DNA of 33,012 nt from Verrucomicrobiales bacterium (GTDB lineage Bacteria > Verrucomicrobiota > Verrucomicrobiia > Limisphaerales > UBA9464). The notes beneath the pieces were generated by a model, which made no database searches, had not been told where the DNA came from, and worked only from the letters and a program-made list of their open reading frames with translations. This document shows positions 7,942-17,414 of the stretch, one piece after another. Positions within the stretch are counted from its first letter, which is position 1. Each line of letters begins with the position of its first letter. The DNA lies in assembly GCA_027489875.1 (NCBI GenBank), contig JAIXZE010000210.1, forward strand, positions 1 to 33,012, written 5' to 3'. Made by a program: the position numbers and the translations under genes.

Positions 7942-8001
7942 ATTTGTCCCCAAGCTATTCACAAGGAGACCTTGACCACCCGCCATTCCAACCCCCACTC
8001 T

Positions 8002-8013
8002 GAGCACGTGCTC
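8002..8013. promoter_or_regulatory. Perfect 12-bp palindrome upstream of mreB
   Basis: GAGCACGTGCTC is a perfect palindrome whose last base is 14 bp before the mreB ATG. Its symmetry suggests a dimeric-protein site, but with one copy and no conservation data this is only a possibility. TTGACC at 7972-7977 has no good -10 partner. Confidence 0.25.
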
Positions 8014-8027
8014 GTTGGGCACAATTC

Positions 8028-9053
8028 ATGTTCGCGCAACTAAAGGGTCTCTTCTCCAACGATATCGGGATCGACCTCGGAACCGCCAATTCGCTCGTGT
8101 ATGTGCGGGACCAGGGGATTGTTCTGCGTGAGCCTTCGGTTGTCGCCATCCAGGCGGGAACCACGAATGTTCTGGCCGTGGGTGAAGAAGCCAAGCGCAT
8201 GCTTGGCAGAACCCCCGGCAACATCGTCGCCATCCGGCCGATGAAAGACGGCGTCATTGCCGACTTTGAAATCACCGAGGCGATGCTGAGGCATTTCATC
8301 CAGAAGGTTCACCATCGCAAGCTGATCGCCCCGAGAGTCGTCGTCGCCGTGCCTAGTGGGATCACGGAAGTGGAGAAGCGCGCCGTCAAGGACTCGGCGA
8401 CCCACGCGGGAGCCCGCGAGGTTTATCTCATCGAACAACCGATGGCTTCGGCCATTGGCGTCGGACTTCCGGTGCATGAACCGGCCGGCAACATGATCGT
8501 CGATATCGGCGGGGGAACCTGCGAGATCGCCATCATTTCGCTGGCAGGCATCGTGTTCAGCCGGTCCGTACGCGTGGGAGGCGATGAGTTCGACGACACC
8601 ATCGTCGCGCACATGAAGAAGGCCCACAACCTGATGATCGGCGAACGCACCGCCGAAGAGATCAAGATCCGCATCGGTTCGGCCCATCCCCTCGAACAGG
8701 AACTCACCATCGAGGTGAAGGGTCGCGACCTGTCCGCCGGACTCCCTCGAACGGTCACTGTCCGTTCCGAGGAAATCCGCGAGGCCCTCAAGGAACCCCT
8801 CTCCAGCATTCTCGAATCCGTCCGCATCACCCTCGAACGCTGCCCACCAGAACTCTCGGCCGACCTCGTCGACCGCGGGATCGTCATGGCGGGCGGCGGG
8901 GCGTTGCTCCGCAACATCGACCGCCTCGTCTCGCAGGAGACCGGGCTGCCGGTGCACATCGCGGACGACCCCCTGAGCGCGGTGGCGACCGGGACCGGGC
9001 GTGTGCTCCAGGAGCTGGCGTTCCTCAAGCGCGTCGCTTCGTCCACGGCCTGA
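8028..9053 (+). CDS. mreB: Rod-shape actin homologue MreB
   Basis: The 341-residue bacterial actin polymerises on the inner membrane and steers lateral-wall synthesis. The N-terminus [20 protein letters not shown] contains a short amphipathic lead, as in MreB proteins that bind membrane, followed by the phosphate-1 loop DLGTANS. The phosphate-2 loop is [17 protein letters not shown] and the adenosine region [14 protein letters not shown]. Length and motifs are standard. The ATG at 8028 lacks a Shine-Dalgarno sequence. It opens the elongasome cluster; the 69 bp before mreC show no terminator. Confidence 0.96.
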   Translation: MFAQLKGLFSNDIGIDLGTANSLVYVRDQGIVLREPSVVAIQAGTTNVLAVGEEAKRMLGRTPGNIVAIRPMKDGVIADFEITEAMLRHFIQKVHHRKLIAPRVVVAVPSGITEVEKRAVKDSATHAGAREVYLIEQPMASAIGVGLPVHEPAGNMIVDIGGGTCEIAIISLAGIVFSRSVRVGGDEFDDTIVAHMKKAHNLMIGERTAEEIKIRIGSAHPLEQELTIEVKGRDLSAGLPRTVTVRSEEIREALKEPLSSILESVRITLERCPPELSADLVDRGIVMAGGGALLRNIDRLVSQETGLPVHIADDPLSAVATGTGRVLQELAFLKRVASSTA

Positions 9054-9122
9054 TTCCAACCATGCGTTCCACGATCCTGATCCCTTCGCTCGGCGTTCGC
9101 CCCGGATAAGACGGGACGAACC

Positions 9123-9926
9123 TTGTTCAAGCGCTCTCATTACATCGCTCTCGCGTTCTGCGCCTTGGTGCTGCTGGTTCTGCTGAACCTGCCATCGGGC
9201 GCGTCCTCCCGTTTGAAACTGGCGGTTGGTGGCTTTTTCCTCCCCCTCTTTGGGTTGTCCACGGCGGCCGAATCCTTCGTCGACCGAGCCTCCTACCAAC
9301 TCCTCCCGCGACAGACGCTGATTTCGGAACTGCGCCGCCTCGAGGCGGACAACGCCCGACTCCGTTTCCACGCCACCCAGGCAGACGACGCTCTCGCCGA
9401 GAACAACCGCATCCGGACGCAACTCGGACTTCTTCCCCGCGGCCCCTGGAAGCCCCGTCCGGCGCGCATCGTCGGTCGCGATCCCAGCACCTGGTGGCGA
9501 ACGATGCTCATCGATTACGGATCACGGGACGGAGCACAGGTCAACCAACCCGTGGTCACGGCCGAAGGATTGGTCGGACGGATCGCGGTCGTCGCCCACA
9601 GCCACAGCCAGGTGGCACTGGTGGGTGATGCTGCCTGTGGCGTCGCCGTGCTGATCGCCGAGACGCGTGATCAGGGGATCATCAAGGGGCCCCAATCAAC
9701 CGTCGAATCCGGCGCTCTGGAGATGAGCACGTTCCAACACAGTCCCCAGATCCTCGCCGGCCACACCGTCGTTACGAGCGGCGACGGAGGAATCTTTCCC
9801 AAGGGTCTCCCGGTCGGGAAGATCATCGACACGCACCCCGCCAATGCCGGGCTGTTCACCACGGCCCGGGTCCGTCTGGGTGCCAACCTCAACCGCCTCG
9901 AGGAGGTCTGGGTGCTTCAGCAATGA
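9123..9926 (+). CDS. mreC: Rod-shape determining protein MreC
   Basis: A 267-residue periplasmic scaffold with one membrane anchor that links MreB to the wall synthases. The start is a TTG at 9123; no in-frame ATG exists before the middle of the protein, and this start gives the expected short cytoplasmic tip (FKRSHY) and membrane segment (residues about 7-22, ALAFCALVLLVLLN). Residues about 65-105 form the family coiled coil (SELRRLEADNARLRF), and the rest is the beta-rich MreC domain with SGDGGIFPKGLPVGKI near the end, a strongly conserved segment. The stop overlaps the mreD start by four bases, suggesting translational coupling. Confidence 0.94.
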   Translation: MFKRSHYIALAFCALVLLVLLNLPSGASSRLKLAVGGFFLPLFGLSTAAESFVDRASYQLLPRQTLISELRRLEADNARLRFHATQADDALAENNRIRTQLGLLPRGPWKPRPARIVGRDPSTWWRTMLIDYGSRDGAQVNQPVVTAEGLVGRIAVVAHSHSQVALVGDAACGVAVLIAETRDQGIIKGPQSTVESGALEMSTFQHSPQILAGHTVVTSGDGGIFPKGLPVGKIIDTHPANAGLFTTARVRLGANLNRLEEVWVLQQ

Positions 9927-10474
9927 CCTGGCTCACTCCAGCGCTGCTGTTCCTCGTGACATGGATCTCCGTCTACCTCCAGACGGGGCTCATTCCCATG
10001 CGCGTCGTGCTGGGTGCGCCACCGAACATTCTCCCGGCGATCGTGGTTTATGCTGCGTTCACCCACGGTCTTGGAATCGTCACTACCCTCACCATCGTGG
10101 CCGGACTGTGGGCGGATTCGTTGTCCGGCAGCAGGCTTGGCACCGGAGTGGCACCGCTCTTCGTCCTGGGGTTCCTGCTCAACACCCGTCAGCACCTCCT
10201 CCTACGCGATCAGCGTTATGCTCAGTTCTGGCTGGGTTTCGGAGGCGGCATCGGCGTGCCCCTCGCCCATGCGCTCATCCTCGAAATGGGTGGAGCCGAA
10301 CCCGCCTGGGGGTGGTTCACCCTGCGGCAACTCCTCGGGCTCGGCCTCCTGAACGGCATCGCCTGCCCCGTTGCCTTCATTTTCTTCGATCAGCTCCGCG
10401 GAACCTTTGAGTACCAGCAGGCCGGTCCCGGTCCGTATGCCACCAACCGGGAAATGAAACGCGGTCGCACCTGA
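9923..10474 (+). CDS. mreD: Rod-shape determining protein MreD
   Basis: A 183-residue integral membrane protein with about five to six hydrophobic segments, starting with WLTPALLFLVTWISVYLQ. It works with MreC in the elongasome. The sequence is poorly conserved in general, so position and topology carry the call: it sits between mreC and mrdA, its ATG shares the ATGA overlap with the mreC stop, and PNILPAIVVYAAFTHG followed by GLWADSLSG matches the usual MreD helix-loop pattern. Only six bases separate it from mrdA. Confidence 0.88.
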   Translation: MTWLTPALLFLVTWISVYLQTGLIPMRVVLGAPPNILPAIVVYAAFTHGLGIVTTLTIVAGLWADSLSGSRLGTGVAPLFVLGFLLNTRQHLLLRDQRYAQFWLGFGGGIGVPLAHALILEMGGAEPAWGWFTLRQLLGLGLLNGIACPVAFIFFDQLRGTFEYQQAGPGPYATNREMKRGRT

Positions 10475-10480
10475 CGAGCC

Positions 10481-12484
10481 ATGCTGATTTTCGACCAACT
10501 GAACAAGGGCGAGCGCCCGCTGCGGATCCTCGCATGGGGGGTCATCGCGGGAATGCTGGTGCTCCTTGGCGGCCTGTGGCGGGTACAGGTGTTGTCTGGT
10601 TCCGACTATCGTCGAAGCCAGGAACGCCAAAGCTATCGCAGCGTCCGCCTCCCAGCGATGCGCGGACGGATCATTGATCGCAACGGCCTGGCCTTCGCCG
10701 AGAACCAACCGCGCTACCGACTCGACGTTTATCTGGATGAACTCCTGCCCCAGTTTGCCGAAAAGGAACGTCAGCTTCGCCGCGAACTGCTGGCCTCCCG
10801 GGGAGCGACCAACACGGCACCTGCCGGACTCTGGTCGCGACTCACGGCTCGGTTTTCCAAGACTCCCAAGAAGGTCCTGATCACGCCCAACGAACGCGAA
10901 TGGCTGAAGCGCCATGCCCGCTTCGTCGTGGTCTCCAACATCGTCCAGCAGATCAATCAGCGCCTGAATACCCAGGTCGCCAAGACCGAGGCCGATCTCT
11001 TCCGCCACTGGAGCCGCGAGCGTGCCCTGCCCTTTCCAGTACTCAACAACCTGACCCCGGCCCAGGTCGCGGTGCTGACCGAGCAAGGATGGTCCATCCC
11101 TGGCGTGGAACTCGAACTCGTTCCCGTCCGGTCCTATCCCCACGGCCAACTCGCCGCCCACATCATCGGTGCCGTCCGAACCCACGACACCTCCGGCGAG
11201 GACGACCAGGCTTTCGACTATCGCCTGCGGGACTACCGAGGCCTCATTGGCCTCGAATCCGCCTTTGATCGCCAACTCCGTGGCAAGGCCGGTGCCAAGA
11301 GCATCCTCATCAACAGCTCCGGCTACCGCCATCGTCAGGGGGAAATCATGCTCGCGGAACCCGTGATCGGCGACACCCTCGTCACCACGCTGGATCTTCC
11401 CCTCCAAAAGGCGGTCGAGAAATCCCTCGCCCAGGTCAATGGCGACGAACGCGGTGCCGCCGTCGTCGTCGACATCCGCAACGGCGACATCCTCGCCTGC
11501 GCCTCCGCCCCGTCCTTCGATCCAAACGCATGGATCGACGGCATCAGCCACGCTGAGAACCAGCGGTTGCTCGATCCGAAGATGAAGTACCTCTTCAACA
11601 GGGCGACCTACGGTTCCTACAACCCGGGTTCCACCTTCAAGATCGTCACCGCCCTCGCCTGCTTCGAACACGGCATCCTGACCACCCAGAACGTGGACGA
11701 TCGCATCCGGACGCTCGGTTACTACCGCATCGGTCGGAATCATGACATCGACGACACCGCACCGGCGGGCGAGTACGACTTCAACCGCGCCTTCATCAAG
11801 TCCAGCAACTCCTACTTCATCGAGTACGGGCTCCGCCTTGGCATCGACAACCTGCTCGACTACGCCCGGCGCCTTCACCTGGGCGAGAAGCCAGGCCTTC
11901 GGCTCAACGAGGAAGCCACCGGAATCGTCCCCGACGTGGCCGAGGTTCCCGCCGGCGGTCTCAGGGGAAAGACAGCCAACCTCAGCATCGGACAGGAGAT
12001 CACGGTCACTCCCGTGCAACTCGCCATGGTCATGGCGGCCGTTGCCAACGGCGGCACGGTGTACTGGCCGCGCCTCATCGACCGCTTTGAACCCGGCGAC
12101 CCTCTCTCCAGCGAACCGGCGGAACACGTCCGCCCCGCGCAGGTCCGGACCCAACTCCCCATCAAGCGCGAGCACCTGGCCATCCTGCACGCCGCCATGC
12201 GCGATGACGTCGCCCTCGATGAGGGTACTGGCAAAGGCGCCCGTGTCCGTGACTTTGCCGTTTGCGGCAAGACCGGCACGGCAGAGGTCAAGGCCGGACG
12301 CCGCCTGATCGACCGCATCACCTGGTTCTCCAGCTTCGCGCCGTACGAATCGCCGCGGTATGCGGTGGTGGTCATGGTTGAAAGTGGAGGCTCGGGTGGC
12401 GGCACCTGTGCGCCGGTCGCGCGCCGGATCTACGAACACCTCCGCGATCGGGAACGCGGCACCGTGGCCCAAAACTCCAACTGA
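10481..12484 (+). CDS. mrdA: Peptidoglycan transpeptidase, penicillin-binding protein 2
   Basis: A 667-residue class B penicillin-binding protein that cross-links peptidoglycan during elongation. One N-terminal membrane anchor (residues about 15-36) is followed by RGRIIDRNGLAFAENQ, the start of the non-catalytic pedestal. The transpeptidase domain has all three active-site motifs: S384-T-F-K387 (in NPGSTFKIV), S441-S-N443 and K597-T-G. It is somewhat longer than many PBP2 because of an extended pedestal stretch around residues 90-170 (GATNTAPAGLWSRL to WSRERALPFP). It partners with the RodA polymerase encoded two bases downstream. Beta-lactams acting on PBP2 would be expected to acylate S384. 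Confidence 0.95.
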   Translation: MLIFDQLNKGERPLRILAWGVIAGMLVLLGGLWRVQVLSGSDYRRSQERQSYRSVRLPAMRGRIIDRNGLAFAENQPRYRLDVYLDELLPQFAEKERQLRRELLASRGATNTAPAGLWSRLTARFSKTPKKVLITPNEREWLKRHARFVVVSNIVQQINQRLNTQVAKTEADLFRHWSRERALPFPVLNNLTPAQVAVLTEQGWSIPGVELELVPVRSYPHGQLAAHIIGAVRTHDTSGEDDQAFDYRLRDYRGLIGLESAFDRQLRGKAGAKSILINSSGYRHRQGEIMLAEPVIGDTLVTTLDLPLQKAVEKSLAQVNGDERGAAVVVDIRNGDILACASAPSFDPNAWIDGISHAENQRLLDPKMKYLFNRATYGSYNPGSTFKIVTALACFEHGILTTQNVDDRIRTLGYYRIGRNHDIDDTAPAGEYDFNRAFIKSSNSYFIEYGLRLGIDNLLDYARRLHLGEKPGLRLNEEATGIVPDVAEVPAGGLRGKTANLSIGQEITVTPVQLAMVMAAVANGGTVYWPRLIDRFEPGDPLSSEPAEHVRPAQVRTQLPIKREHLAILHAAMRDDVALDEGTGKGARVRDFAVCGKTGTAEVKAGRRLIDRITWFSSFAPYESPRYAVVVMVESGGSGGGTCAPVARRIYEHLRDRERGTVAQNSN

Positions 12485-12486
12485 CG

Positions 12487-13701
12487 ATGCTTCCGGCCAG
12501 CCTCCAACCCAACGTCCAGCGTGAGCGCCTGATCGACAGGACGCTCTGGCTGGGCGTGCTCGGATTGATGGCGGTGGGTGCCCTCTTCATCTTTTCCGCC
12601 ACCGGTGCCAACGAGGCGGCCCGCAATGCAGCCTGGTTCGATTACACCGCCGTCCGCCAATCCCTTGCCTACGTGCTCGGCATCGTGTTGGTCGGTGCCA
12701 GTTGCCTCATTGATTACGCGCGGCTCGCCCGTTGGGCACTCCTTGCCTACTGGTTCTCCATCCTGCTTCTGGTCGGCGTTTACGTGGTCGGCGTGGAACG
12801 GCTTGGTGCCAAGCGCTGGATCGATCTGGGCCCGATCCAGTTCCAACCCTCCGAATTCGCGAAGCTGGCCTTCCTCTTTGCCGTCGCGAACTTCCTGTCC
12901 CGTCCCGTGGGCGAACTGGCCTCGCCCGCCCTGTTCATGAAGGCGCTCGGAATGGCCCTCCTTCCGTTCGGCCTCATCGTCAAACAACCCGATCTTGGCT
13001 CAGCCCTCGTCTTCCTGCCGATGGCGCTTGTCATGATGCTGGTCGCGGGCGTGCCCCAGCGGTTCCTCATCCGTTTCCTCGCCTGCGGCCTCCTGCTTGT
13101 CTCGCTCGTCCTGGTCGACGTGATGTTCGCCTCCCCGAAGTGGAGCTTCATCCGGCTCGAAGAATACCAGAAGCACCGGCTCCTCGTGTACTTCAACCTC
13201 GACTTCGCACCCAAGAACGCTACCGACTCCGAGCGCCTCGTTGCCCGCGCCGAGAAGGACAAAAAGAGTTACAATGTGAAGCAGGCCCTGATCTCCGTTG
13301 GATCCGGCGGCTTCACCGGCAAGGGCTGGAGGCAGGGCACTCAGGGAGCCCTCGGTTACCTGCCTCGTGCCGTGGCCCATAATGATTTCATTTTCTCCGT
13401 GATCGCTGAGGAAACCGGCTTTGCCGGGTCCCTTGTCGTTCTCGGGCTTTATTCCGTGGTCCTGTTTTCCGGGGTGAAAATCGCCGGCCAGGCCCGCGAT
13501 CGCCTCGGCCGCATCCTCGCGGCCGGTGTGGTTGCACTCCTATTCACGCACATCTTCGTAAACATCGGTATGAACATCGCATTGATGCCTGTGACAGGCA
13601 TTCCGCTGCCCCTGCTCTCAGCAGGCGGAACATCAGTGGTGTGCTCCCTCCTCGCGGTCGGCATTCTCCAGAACATCCACCAGAATCGCCGCCACTACTG
13701 A
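12487..13701 (+). CDS. rodA: SEDS peptidoglycan glycosyltransferase RodA
   Basis: A 404-residue multi-pass membrane protein (about ten hydrophobic segments) that polymerises lipid II into glycan strands. Family landmarks are AKRWIDLGPIQFQPSEFAKL, KQPDLGSALVFLPM, HNDFIFSVIAEETGFAG and the C-terminal NIALMPVTGIPLPLLSAGG. D300 in HNDFIF probably corresponds to the catalytic aspartate of other RodA proteins. A long extracytoplasmic loop around residues 215-290 (from KWSFIRLEEYQKHR to GSGGFTGKGW) is where RodA loops normally are. The gap to mrdA is two bases, so the pair is coupled. Confidence 0.95.
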   Translation: MLPASLQPNVQRERLIDRTLWLGVLGLMAVGALFIFSATGANEAARNAAWFDYTAVRQSLAYVLGIVLVGASCLIDYARLARWALLAYWFSILLLVGVYVVGVERLGAKRWIDLGPIQFQPSEFAKLAFLFAVANFLSRPVGELASPALFMKALGMALLPFGLIVKQPDLGSALVFLPMALVMMLVAGVPQRFLIRFLACGLLLVSLVLVDVMFASPKWSFIRLEEYQKHRLLVYFNLDFAPKNATDSERLVARAEKDKKSYNVKQALISVGSGGFTGKGWRQGTQGALGYLPRAVAHNDFIFSVIAEETGFAGSLVVLGLYSVVLFSGVKIAGQARDRLGRILAAGVVALLFTHIFVNIGMNIALMPVTGIPLPLLSAGGTSVVCSLLAVGILQNIHQNRRHY

Positions 13702-13747
13702 CCCGTTCACGAAACCCCTTTCCTTCCACCGTTCACCTCCCTCTCCC

Positions 13748-16045
13748 ATGAGCTACCAGACTTTCAAGAAGGGCCGCGGTCCAGCCCGCTTCCGCCCGTC
13801 CGGCGGACTCGGCCATCGCGCACCAGGCCGCTCCGGCCCCACCCCCAACCAGGAACCCATCGGAGCCCGTCCTGAGTCCGATCGGGTGTTCGACACCCGT
13901 CAGTACGAAGCCGAGGTCCGACGCGCTGAAAACGTCGCCGCAGGCCTCCCCGAAGACGCCGAACACGAGCACGAACCCGATCTCACCACCTCCGGTCGTG
14001 ACCAGTCCTACCGCAATCCCGACTTCTCACGCCCTGCCAACGCCGGAGATGGGCACGACCATGACCACGACCATGACCACGACCACGATCACGCCGACAC
14101 CCGGCATGACCATCCCGACCCGGATCATGATCATGACCACGACCATCCTCATCCCGAATCCCGGGACGAGGCGGAACCTTCCGGTACCGGGACTCCGGGC
14201 CGGACATCCGAACCCGCCCGCGGACGCAATGACGGCCGCGGCGATGGCCGGGGACGCGACCGCGGACAAGGCCGTGGACGTGATCGCGGTGGTCGTGAAC
14301 CACGCGAATCACGCGATCGCCGGGAACCCGCAACCTCCGAAGGCCGCGACACCCGAAGCCGCGGCAACCAACCCGAACCCGCACCACGCTCCATCATCGA
14401 CAAGGCCAAGGCCGCGGTGAAGGAAGTCGTCCGCAAGGTTCGCGACCTCATCGATCCCGAGCCCAAGACCGTCAAGGAGGTCATCATCAATGCCGAACCC
14501 CTCGAAAGCCGCGTGGCCGTCCTCGAGGACGGACGCCTCGAGGAGTTCACCGTCGAACGGACCAATGACGTCCGCCTCGTCGGCTCCATCTTCAAGGGCA
14601 AGGTCAAGAACCTCGAAGACAACCTCAAGGCCGCCTTCGTCGACATCGGCTTCGAAAAGAACGCCTTCCTCCACTACTGGGACATCGTGCCCAATTCCCT
14701 CGACTCCAACGTCGAGATCATCGAACGCGACGATCGCAACCGCCGCCGCGAGAAGCCGAAGTTCACCCAGAAGGACGTTCCCCGCCTCTTCCCGCCGGGC
14801 TCCGAGATCATCGTCCAGGTCACCAAGGACGCCATCGGCACCAAGGGTCCCCGCGTCACGACGAATCTCGCCCTGCCCGGGCGCTACCTCGTCCTCCTCC
14901 CGAACTCCGACCAGTCCGGCATCTCCCGGAAGATCGAGAGCCACGAGGAACGCCAGCGCCTCAAGAAGATCGTGCGCGAACTCTCCATCCCCGAGGGCAT
15001 GGGCGTCATCGTCCGCACGGCGGGCGAAGGAAAGCTCAAGCGTTACTTCATCCGCGACCTCGCCATGCTCCTCGAGGAGTGGTCCGGCGTGCAGCAGAAG
15101 ATCAAGGAACAGCCCCTCGCCACCTGCGTCTTCCAGGAGCCCGACCTCATCGAGCGGACCGTTCGCGACTTCCTTACCGAGGACGTCACCCGGATCGTCA
15201 TCGATAACAACCCGAAGTTCGAATACATCCGCGAAGCCATCGAGCGCATCTCCAAGCGCTCCGTGAAGAAGATCCACTTCTACAACGAGGCCGAGCCGCT
15301 CTTCGACCGGTTCAACATCACCCGCCAGCTCGAATCCGCCTTCTCACGCCAGGTCCAACTGCGCTCCGGCGGATACCTCGTCATCGACGAGACCGAGGCC
15401 CTCGTCGCCATCGACGTGAACACCGGCAAGCACAAGGGCGGCAAGGACCACGACTCCGCCATCCTCAAGGTCAACATCGAGGCCGCCGACGAGATCTGCC
15501 GCCAGCTCCGCCTCCGCAACATGGGCGGCATCATCGTCCTCGACTTCATCGACATGAAGCACCGGAAGGACCAGCAACAGGTCTACCAGCGCGTCAAGGA
15601 CGGCCTGCGTCGCGACAAGGCCAAGACCCACGTCCTCCCCCTGTCCCAGCTCGGCCTCATGGAAATGACCCGCCAGCGCCAGACGGAGTCCGTCCAGTCC
15701 TCCCTCTACGAGGATTGCGTCCACTGCCGCGGCCGCGGGTTCATCAAGTCCGCCGAAACCATGTCCGTCGAGATCCAGCGCAAGCTCACCGCCATCCTCA
15801 AGGCACGCCCCCGCGACGAGTCGGACTTCCAGGTCAAGGTCGTCTGCAACCCGCGCGTCCTCGACCGCCTGCGCAGCCGTGACGAGCAGCTCCTCATCGA
15901 CCTCGAAAAGAAGTTCTTCGCGAAGCTCACCTTCCGCCCCGACGGCTCGTTCCACAACGAGCAGTGGATCATCTACAACGCCATGAACAACGACGAGATC
16001 GCCCGCTCCCGCGACGATCACGCGCTCACGGCCAACAACCGCTGA
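13748..16045 (+). CDS. RNase E/G-family endoribonuclease with His/Asp- and Arg/Gly-rich N-terminal extension
   Basis: The 765-residue protein carries a complete RNase E/G catalytic core after an unusual leader of about 235 residues. The core starts at KEVIINAEPLESRVAVLEDG. An S1 domain follows (VGSIFKGKVKNLEDNLKAAF). Catalytic aspartates are D556 in AIDVNTGK and D599 in VLDFIDMK. The zinc-link cysteines are C657 and C660 in CVHCRGRG. The spacings D556-D599 (43) and D556-C657 (101) equal those of E. coli RNase E (D303, D346, C404). The core runs almost to the C-terminus, so it lacks the long degradosome scaffold tail of E. coli RNase E. The leader has 14 histidines in residues about 102-135, alternating with Asp, then an Arg/Gly/Asp-rich stretch of about 60 residues. 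It is 46 bp from rodA and 7 bp from the next gene. Confidence 0.93.
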   Translation: MSYQTFKKGRGPARFRPSGGLGHRAPGRSGPTPNQEPIGARPESDRVFDTRQYEAEVRRAENVAAGLPEDAEHEHEPDLTTSGRDQSYRNPDFSRPANAGDGHDHDHDHDHDHDHADTRHDHPDPDHDHDHDHPHPESRDEAEPSGTGTPGRTSEPARGRNDGRGDGRGRDRGQGRGRDRGGREPRESRDRREPATSEGRDTRSRGNQPEPAPRSIIDKAKAAVKEVVRKVRDLIDPEPKTVKEVIINAEPLESRVAVLEDGRLEEFTVERTNDVRLVGSIFKGKVKNLEDNLKAAFVDIGFEKNAFLHYWDIVPNSLDSNVEIIERDDRNRRREKPKFTQKDVPRLFPPGSEIIVQVTKDAIGTKGPRVTTNLALPGRYLVLLPNSDQSGISRKIESHEERQRLKKIVRELSIPEGMGVIVRTAGEGKLKRYFIRDLAMLLEEWSGVQQKIKEQPLATCVFQEPDLIERTVRDFLTEDVTRIVIDNNPKFEYIREAIERISKRSVKKIHFYNEAEPLFDRFNITRQLESAFSRQVQLRSGGYLVIDETEALVAIDVNTGKHKGGKDHDSAILKVNIEAADEICRQLRLRNMGGIIVLDFIDMKHRKDQQQVYQRVKDGLRRDKAKTHVLPLSQLGLMEMTRQRQTESVQSSLYEDCVHCRGRGFIKSAETMSVEIQRKLTAILKARPRDESDFQVKVVCNPRVLDRLRSRDEQLLIDLEKKFFAKLTFRPDGSFHNEQWIIYNAMNNDEIARSRDDHALTANNR

Positions 16046-16052
16046 TCCCGCC

Positions 16053-17345
16053 ATGTGCCGAACCGCCGTCGTGGCCTGGGTTGCCACCTGCCTCCTCGCC
16101 CTCGTTTCCGGTTGCGCCACCAAGGCCAAACCGGAGTCCGGCGCGCGCTGGTGGAAGGGCAACCTCCACACCCATTCCCTGTGGAGCGACGGCGATGACT
16201 ACCCCGAGATGATCGCGCAGTGGTACCGCAACCAAGGCTACCACTTCCTGTCCGTCTCCGATCACAACGTGATGCAGTCCGGCGAACGTTGGTTTCCCCT
16301 CAAAGGGGGCACCAACGGCCGCGGCAATGGGGTCGCCCTCCGGAAGTACATCGACGCCTGGGGTACCAACTGGGTCCACCAGCGCTCCCGCGGCGAAACC
16401 AACGAGGTCCGGCTGCGCCCTCTCGACGAATATCGGGGGCGCATCGAGGAGCCGGGAAGTTTCCTCCTGATCGCCGGCGAAGAGATCACCGACCGCCATC
16501 TCAACGCGCCGCTCCACATGAACGCCCACAACCTGCGATTCCCCATCCAGGCCCAGGGTGGATCCAATGTCGTCGACGTCCTCCAGAGGAACACCGATGC
16601 CGTCCTCGCCCAGCGCAAGGCCACCGGTCAACCGATGTTCCCGCACATCAACCATCCCAACTTCGGTTGGGCCATCACCGCCGAGGAACTCATGCAGATC
16701 CGGGGCGAACAGTTCTTCGAGGTCTACAACGGCCATCCTTCCGTCCACAACGAAGGCGACGCTGGTCATCCAGGCACCGAACGGATGTGGGACATCGCCC
16801 TCACCTGGCGCCTCGCCTTCCTCAATCTCGGCCCCATGTTCGGCCTCGCTGTGGACGACGGTCACAACTACCACACCAACGACGTCCAACTCTCCAACGC
16901 CGGGCGCGGATGGGTCCACGTCCGTGCCAGATCCCTCCGCGTCGAGGATCTCATCGCCGCCCTCGAAGCCGGTGACTTCTACGCGTCCAGCGGCGTCGAA
17001 CTCCGCGATGTCCGACGGCACGGCGACCACCTCGATGTCGAGGTGCAACCCACGCCCGGAACCCAGTACCGCATCGAGTTCATCGGCACCCGACGCCATT
17101 TCAATCCCACCCGCTCCCCGCTCACCAGCGCCACGGGGATCCCGCTTCGGGTCAGCCAGCGTTACAGTCCGGACATTGGCACGGTCCTCGCCGTGGTCGA
17201 TGGAACCAAGGCCAGTTACCAACTCCGCGGTGATGAGCTCTACGTGCGCGCCCGGATCACCTCCTCCAAGCCCAAGCCCAATCCGGGACGTCCCGGCGAG
17301 ATGGAGGCCGCCTGGACCCAACCGCTGATCCCGATCGTCCCGTAG
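16053..17345 (+). CDS. PHP-domain metal-dependent phosphoesterase lipoprotein
   Basis: The 430-residue product begins with a lipoprotein signal ending LVSGC, so C21 is probably lipidated. The PHP fold follows at once: KGNLHTHSLWSDG (H39, H41, D46), SVSDHN (D70, H71), the GEEIT strand, HINHPNFGW, and VDDGHNYH. These are the metal ligands of PHP hydrolases, which cleave phosphoesters; relatives include histidinol phosphatase and polymerase proofreading domains. Export through a lipoprotein signal suggests an extracytoplasmic substrate, as in other secreted PHP proteins of this kind, but the substrate is unknown. The C-terminal 110 residues (from DHLDVEVQPTPGTQ) look like a beta-sandwich. Only seven bases separate it from the RNase gene, so it may be co-transcribed. 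Confidence 0.85.
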   Translation: MCRTAVVAWVATCLLALVSGCATKAKPESGARWWKGNLHTHSLWSDGDDYPEMIAQWYRNQGYHFLSVSDHNVMQSGERWFPLKGGTNGRGNGVALRKYIDAWGTNWVHQRSRGETNEVRLRPLDEYRGRIEEPGSFLLIAGEEITDRHLNAPLHMNAHNLRFPIQAQGGSNVVDVLQRNTDAVLAQRKATGQPMFPHINHPNFGWAITAEELMQIRGEQFFEVYNGHPSVHNEGDAGHPGTERMWDIALTWRLAFLNLGPMFGLAVDDGHNYHTNDVQLSNAGRGWVHVRARSLRVEDLIAALEAGDFYASSGVELRDVRRHGDHLDVEVQPTPGTQYRIEFIGTRRHFNPTRSPLTSATGIPLRVSQRYSPDIGTVLAVVDGTKASYQLRGDELYVRARITSSKPKPNPGRPGEMEAAWTQPLIPIVP

Positions 17346-17414
17346 GGGTTCCTGCGGGCTATTCCATCGCATCCGCTTCTTCACCGGATCCCATTCCTGC
17401 ACTACCCTCCCACC

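Noticed and set aside
7972..8000. TTGACC as a -35 box for mreB
   Set aside because: At 16-18 bp downstream there is only CCCACTCT-like sequence and nothing like a -10 box.
10202..12472. Long minus-strand open frame of 756 codons opposite mrdA
   Set aside because: It lies antisense to a gene with all PBP2 motifs, uses an Asp/Gly/Val-rich composition typical of mirror frames in GC-rich DNA, and shows no domain.
14041..14163. His/Asp codon repeat as a CRISPR or tandem DNA repeat
   Set aside because: The repeat follows from alternating His and Asp codons in frame with an RNase gene; units are six bases with no spacers.
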